64,000 bases of DNA from Pseudomonas sp. B28(2017). GTDB taxonomy: Bacteria; Pseudomonadota; Gammaproteobacteria; Pseudomonadales; Pseudomonadaceae. Where the stretch lies: NCBI RefSeq assembly GCF_002113025.1, contig NZ_NEJH01000016.1:1-64000 (forward strand), read 5' to 3'. Numbering within the stretch: the first letter of the stretch is position 1; each line of letters starts with the position of its first letter. The notes under the pieces are model-generated. The model was not told where the DNA came from, made no database searches, and was given only the letters and a program-made list of their open reading frames with translations. This document shows positions 61,329-64,000 of this stretch, piece after piece. The position numbers and the translations under genes are program-made.

Positions 61329-62837
61329 GTGGACATTCTTTCAAGCCTGATGATGGGGTTTTCAGCGGCGCTGACACCGATCAACCTGATGTGGGGTTTC
61401 ATCGGCTGCCTGCTCGGCACCGCCATCGGCGTGTTGCCGGGGATCGGTCCGGCGCTGACGGTGGCACTGCTGTTGCCGATCACCGCCAAGGTCGACCCCA
61501 CTGGCGCGCTGATCATGTTCGCCGGTATCTATTACGGCGCACAGTTCGGTGGCTCCACCACCTCGATCCTGCTCAACACCCCCGGTGAATCGTCTTCCAT
61601 GGTCACGGCCCTGGAAGGGAACCTGATGGCGCGCAACGGTCGGGCCGGACCTGCACTGGCAACGGCGGCGATAGGCTCATTCGTCGCCGGCACCATCGCC
61701 ACGATTTTGCTGACGCTGTTTGCACCCATCGTCGCCAGGCTGGCCCTGAATTTCGGCCCGACCGAATACTTCGCGATCCTGGTGCTCTCGTTCACCACCG
61801 TGTCGGCGGTGCTTGGCGCTTCCATGCTCCGAGGGTTTGCTTCGCTCGGCGTCGGGCTGACCATCGGACTGATCGGCCTGGACTCGACCTCGGGCATTGC
61901 CCGATACACCCTCGGCGTGCCCGAACTGGTCGACGGTATCGAAGTGGTGCTGGTGGCGGTCGGGTTGTTCGCGGTTGGCGAGGCCTTGTACAGCCTGCTC
62001 TATCAAGGGGAATCAAACGAAGGACGGCATCGCCTGACCTCATTGTGGATGACCCGCGCGGACTGGAAACGCTCGGTGCCGGCGTGGCTTCGGGGCACGC
62101 TGATCGGTTTTCCGTTTGGTTCGATTCCGGCCGGTGGCGCCGAGATTCCAACCTTTTTGTCCTATTCCACCGAGCGCAAGCTCAGCCGATACCCCAAGGA
62201 GTTTTCCGCCAACAAGGGCGAGGGTGCCATCGAAGGTGTCGCCGGTCCCGAAGCGGCCAACAATGCCAGTGCGACCGGGTCCCTGGTGCCGTTGCTGACT
62301 CTGGGCATCCCGACCTCTGCTACCGCGGCGATCCTGCTGGCCGCGTTCCAGAACTACAACCTGCAACCGGGGCCGATGCTGTTCGAAACCTCCGCCGACC
62401 TGGTCTGGACGCTGGTGGCCTCGCTGTATATCGGCAACGTGATCCTGCTGGTGTTGAACCTGCCGCTGGTGGGGCTGTGGGTCAGACTGCTGCAAATCCC
62501 CCGGCCGTACCTGAACGCAGGCATCCTCGTATTCGCCACCATCGGCGTGTATGGCATGCGCCACTCATCTTTCGACCTGATTCTGATGTTGGCGATTGGC
62601 TGGGGCGGAGTGCTGATGCGGCGGTTCGACTTCCCTGTCGCTCCGGTGATCGTCGGCATGCTGCTGGGGCCGATGGCCGAGAAACAACTGCGTAACGCCT
62701 TGTCCATCGGCCAGGGCGACTGGATGGTGTTCGTCACGCAACCGATCTCGGCGTTCTTCCTCGCCCTGACGCTGCTGGTGCTGGTGGTGCCCTATGTGTT
62801 GCATAAACGCGGCATCAAGTTGCATGAGGATGATTGA
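61329..62837 (+). CDS. tctA: Tripartite tricarboxylate transporter large membrane subunit TctA
   Basis: This 502-residue permease has 11-12 helices. TctA signatures are [21 protein letters not shown] near 35, [23 protein letters not shown], and [36 protein letters not shown] near 305. It starts at GTG 61329 behind GGGGAGA. It uses the proton or sodium gradient for carboxylate uptake together with TctB and TctC. Confidence 0.92.
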   Translation: MDILSSLMMGFSAALTPINLMWGFIGCLLGTAIGVLPGIGPALTVALLLPITAKVDPTGALIMFAGIYYGAQFGGSTTSILLNTPGESSSMVTALEGNLMARNGRAGPALATAAIGSFVAGTIATILLTLFAPIVARLALNFGPTEYFAILVLSFTTVSAVLGASMLRGFASLGVGLTIGLIGLDSTSGIARYTLGVPELVDGIEVVLVAVGLFAVGEALYSLLYQGESNEGRHRLTSLWMTRADWKRSVPAWLRGTLIGFPFGSIPAGGAEIPTFLSYSTERKLSRYPKEFSANKGEGAIEGVAGPEAANNASATGSLVPLLTLGIPTSATAAILLAAFQNYNLQPGPMLFETSADLVWTLVASLYIGNVILLVLNLPLVGLWVRLLQIPRPYLNAGILVFATIGVYGMRHSSFDLILMLAIGWGGVLMRRFDFPVAPVIVGMLLGPMAEKQLRNALSIGQGDWMVFVTQPISAFFLALTLLVLVVPYVLHKRGIKLHEDD

Positions 62838-62841
62838 TTCC

Positions 62842-62865
62842 TGTGGGAGCAAGCCCGCTCCCACA
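62842..62865. repeat. REP hairpin after tctA
   Basis: TGTGGGAGC-AAGCCC-GCTCCCACA, a 9-bp stem right after the tctA stop, may end the transcript. Confidence 0.7.
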
Positions 62866-62880
62866 TCAGGTTTCTGGGGG

Positions 62881-62960
62881 TTATTTGGCGGACGGCGCAG
62901 TGGCTTGCGCGGTGAACCACTGCATCACCGCCCCGCAGGCTGAAGACCAATACCTGACCA
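62881..62960 (-). pseudogene. Possible C-terminal gene remnant
   Basis: On the minus strand a frame reads YWSSACGAVMQWFTAQATAP and ends SAK-stop (TAA at 62881-62883), with no start and a composition like real protein. It lies between glutaredoxin and tctA, where no intact gene fits. The family is not identified. Confidence 0.3.
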
Positions 62961-62962
62961 AC

Positions 62963-63214
62963 TCAGGCCAGCATCGACATCAACCCGCCTTGACGGTCCA
63001 GCCGAGCCAGGTCGTCGAAGCCGCCGATGTGCGTGTCGCCGATGAAAATCTGCGGCACGCTGCGGCGGTTACTGCGGCTGAGCATTTCTTCGAATTTGCC
63101 TGGCTCGCGTTGAATGTTTATCTCCTGCATCGCCGCGCCTTTGCTGGCCAGCAAGGCCTTGGCGTTGCGGCAATAAGGGCAGGTGTCGGTGGTGTACAAG
63201 GTCACGGTTTTCAT
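62963..63214 (-). CDS. Glutaredoxin (GrxC-like)
   Basis: This 83-residue glutaredoxin starts MKTVTLYTTDTCPYC at ATG 63214, with GGAG 8 bp upstream. The dithiol active site is CPYC. The glutathione-binding SVPQIFIGDTHIGGFDDL is complete. It lies 26 bp downstream of the AhpD-like gene in the same direction, suggesting a shared role in peroxide or electrophile detoxification. Confidence 0.9.
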   Translation of the reverse strand: MKTVTLYTTDTCPYCRNAKALLASKGAAMQEINIQREPGKFEEMLSRSNRRSVPQIFIGDTHIGGFDDLARLDRQGGLMSMLA

Positions 63215-63240
63215 GGTGGATACTCCGTCGCTCAAGTCAT

Positions 63241-63759
63241 TCAGGCGTCGATGGCCGGGAAGTCGATGTCGGTCAGCGCAGCATTGTTCAGGTAGTTGGT
63301 CAGCGTCTGCGCAGCCACGTGGGCGATCACTTCAATGATCTTGCTGTCGCCGATACCGGCAGCACGGGCTGCCGCGATCTGTTCGACCGTCAGATGGCCA
63401 CGGCTTTCGGTGACCTGGCGGGCCAGGGTGGCATAGGCATTGAGTTCCCCCTGACGCGCGCTGAGGATGTCCTGGCCTGACAGCCCGGCCTTACCGGCGA
63501 ACAGCGTATGGGCCGCCAGGCAGTAGTCGCAGCCGTTGACCTGCGAAGCGGCGAGGAACACCGCTTCTTTTTCCGTGGCGCTCAAGGATGTCTTGCCCAG
63601 TGCGGCCGAGTTTTGCAGGTACGAGGCCAACACCGCCGGGGCGTGGGCCAGTACCTTGAAGACGTTGGGCAAAAAGCCGATTTTCTTTTGCACGCCTTCC
63701 AGTAGCGGGCGGGTGGCGTCGGTGGCGTGTTCCAGGCTGATCGGGGCAATGCGGGTCAT
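63241..63759 (-). CDS. AhpD-like carboxymuconolactone decarboxylase family protein
   Basis: This 172-residue all-helical protein has the peroxidase-type motif VNGCDYCLAAHTLFAGKAGLS; the CxxC plus His triad is typical of AhpD-like alkylhydroperoxidases. It begins MTRIAPISLEHATDATRPLLEGVQKKIGFLPNVFK, as in uncharacterised peroxidase-related proteins. It lies upstream of glutaredoxin in one operon and is divergent from an AraC-type regulator gene. Confidence 0.9.
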   Translation of the reverse strand: MTRIAPISLEHATDATRPLLEGVQKKIGFLPNVFKVLAHAPAVLASYLQNSAALGKTSLSATEKEAVFLAASQVNGCDYCLAAHTLFAGKAGLSGQDILSARQGELNAYATLARQVTESRGHLTVEQIAAARAAGIGDSKIIEVIAHVAAQTLTNYLNNAALTDIDFPAIDA

Positions 63760-63893
63760 GGTGATACTCCGTGGTGTGAAGCGCGAAATGCGCCGGGTAT
63801 GGAGCTCATGTTAGGGAGAAGGTCTGACGTACTGGGTGCAAATCGTCGAGGATATGCGACAGATCGTCCAGAAATGCCTTCGGGAGCCTTGTC

Positions 63894-64000
63894 ATGGATC
63901 GCTTGTCCACGTTGCTCACACACTTTGGCGTCAATGCCGGCACGTTCCATAGCGGCACGTTTTGCGGTACCACCGCCTTCGACGGCCAACAGGCCAGCGG
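63894..64000 (+). CDS. AraC-family regulator, N-terminus only (runs off the window)
   Basis: The frame opened by ATG 63894 behind GGGAG reads MDRLSTLLTHFGVNAGTFHS and GTFCGTTAFDGQQAS. This is the typical N-terminus of cupin_6 AraC regulators (CmrA-like) that control a divergent oxidoreductase operon, here AhpD-glutaredoxin. Only 35 codons are in the window. Confidence 0.7.
   Translation, partial: MDRLSTLLTHFGVNAGTFHSGTFCGTTAFDGQQAS

Noticed and set aside
7974-62865. Regularly recurring 20-25 bp palindromes as a CRISPR-like array
   Set aside because: They are dispersed singly or in inverted pairs in intergenic gaps with TGTAGGAGCGAGC arms, which is the Pseudomonas REP/REPIN pattern, not a CRISPR array.

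Overview
The window looks like chromosome of a Pseudomonas of the fluorescens/putida type. The evidence is high-GC coding bias, dense REP/REPIN palindromes with TGTAGGAGCGAGC-type arms, and typical Pseudomonas families (DUF2790, DUF3313, LdcA-type decarboxylase, Ohr, HmuUV). No rRNA, tRNA, CRISPR array or phage was seen. All functional calls come from reading the sequence and from family knowledge; no database search was run.

Layout. 1-1380: two copies of a ~700 bp element with terminal inverted repeats (third copy at 18444-19132). 1422-5645: OmpR-type two-component system, a divergent DUF2790 protein, a small secreted repeat peptide and a DipZ-like redox protein. 5655-13453: AraC regulator, small enzymes, phosphatidylcholine synthase, FadL-type porin plus lipoprotein, HD-domain protein, and two gene remnants (DUF533, arylsulfatase). 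13578-17269: Lys/Arg/Orn decarboxylase with antiporter. 17452-20326: secreted protein, Ohr, SCO/PCu(A)C copper genes. 20516-23545: a decaying heme-uptake operon (chaN, hmuV and hmuU intact; hmuT and hmuS reduced to remnants). 23672-27614: NTF2-like protein, metE, methyltransferase, DUF4287.

27741-31327: a tryptophan tryptophylquinone (TTQ) amine dehydrogenase operon (large subunit, mauE, mauD, small subunit, then a cytochrome c). Active-site spacing favours aromatic amine dehydrogenase over methylamine dehydrogenase. 31583-42821: a complete indole-3-acetic acid catabolic set (iacA-B-I-H-C-D-E-F, then G) with a FixL-like kinase at one end, and an AraC regulator and FixJ-like regulator near the other. 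43022-46525: chemoreceptor and outer-membrane protein. 52690-54618: cytochrome c and a FeaB-like aldehyde dehydrogenase. Together these could convert aromatic amines such as tryptamine to aldehyde, to indole-acetate and on to catechol.

The most striking segment is 47844-52456, an AT-rich island lying between a broken FeaR-like regulator and the feaB region. It encodes a microcin-B17-type linear azole-containing peptide system: a Gly/Ser/Cys-rich precursor with an McbA-like leader, McbB- (apparently frameshifted), McbC- and McbD/YcaO-like synthetase subunits, and an McbE/McbF-like ABC exporter. No McbG-type immunity protein is present. The right end (54649-64000) has an MscS channel, a CopRS-like two-component system with a second DUF2790 gene, a tctCBA tricarboxylate transporter, glutaredoxin, an AhpD-like protein and the start of a divergent AraC gene.
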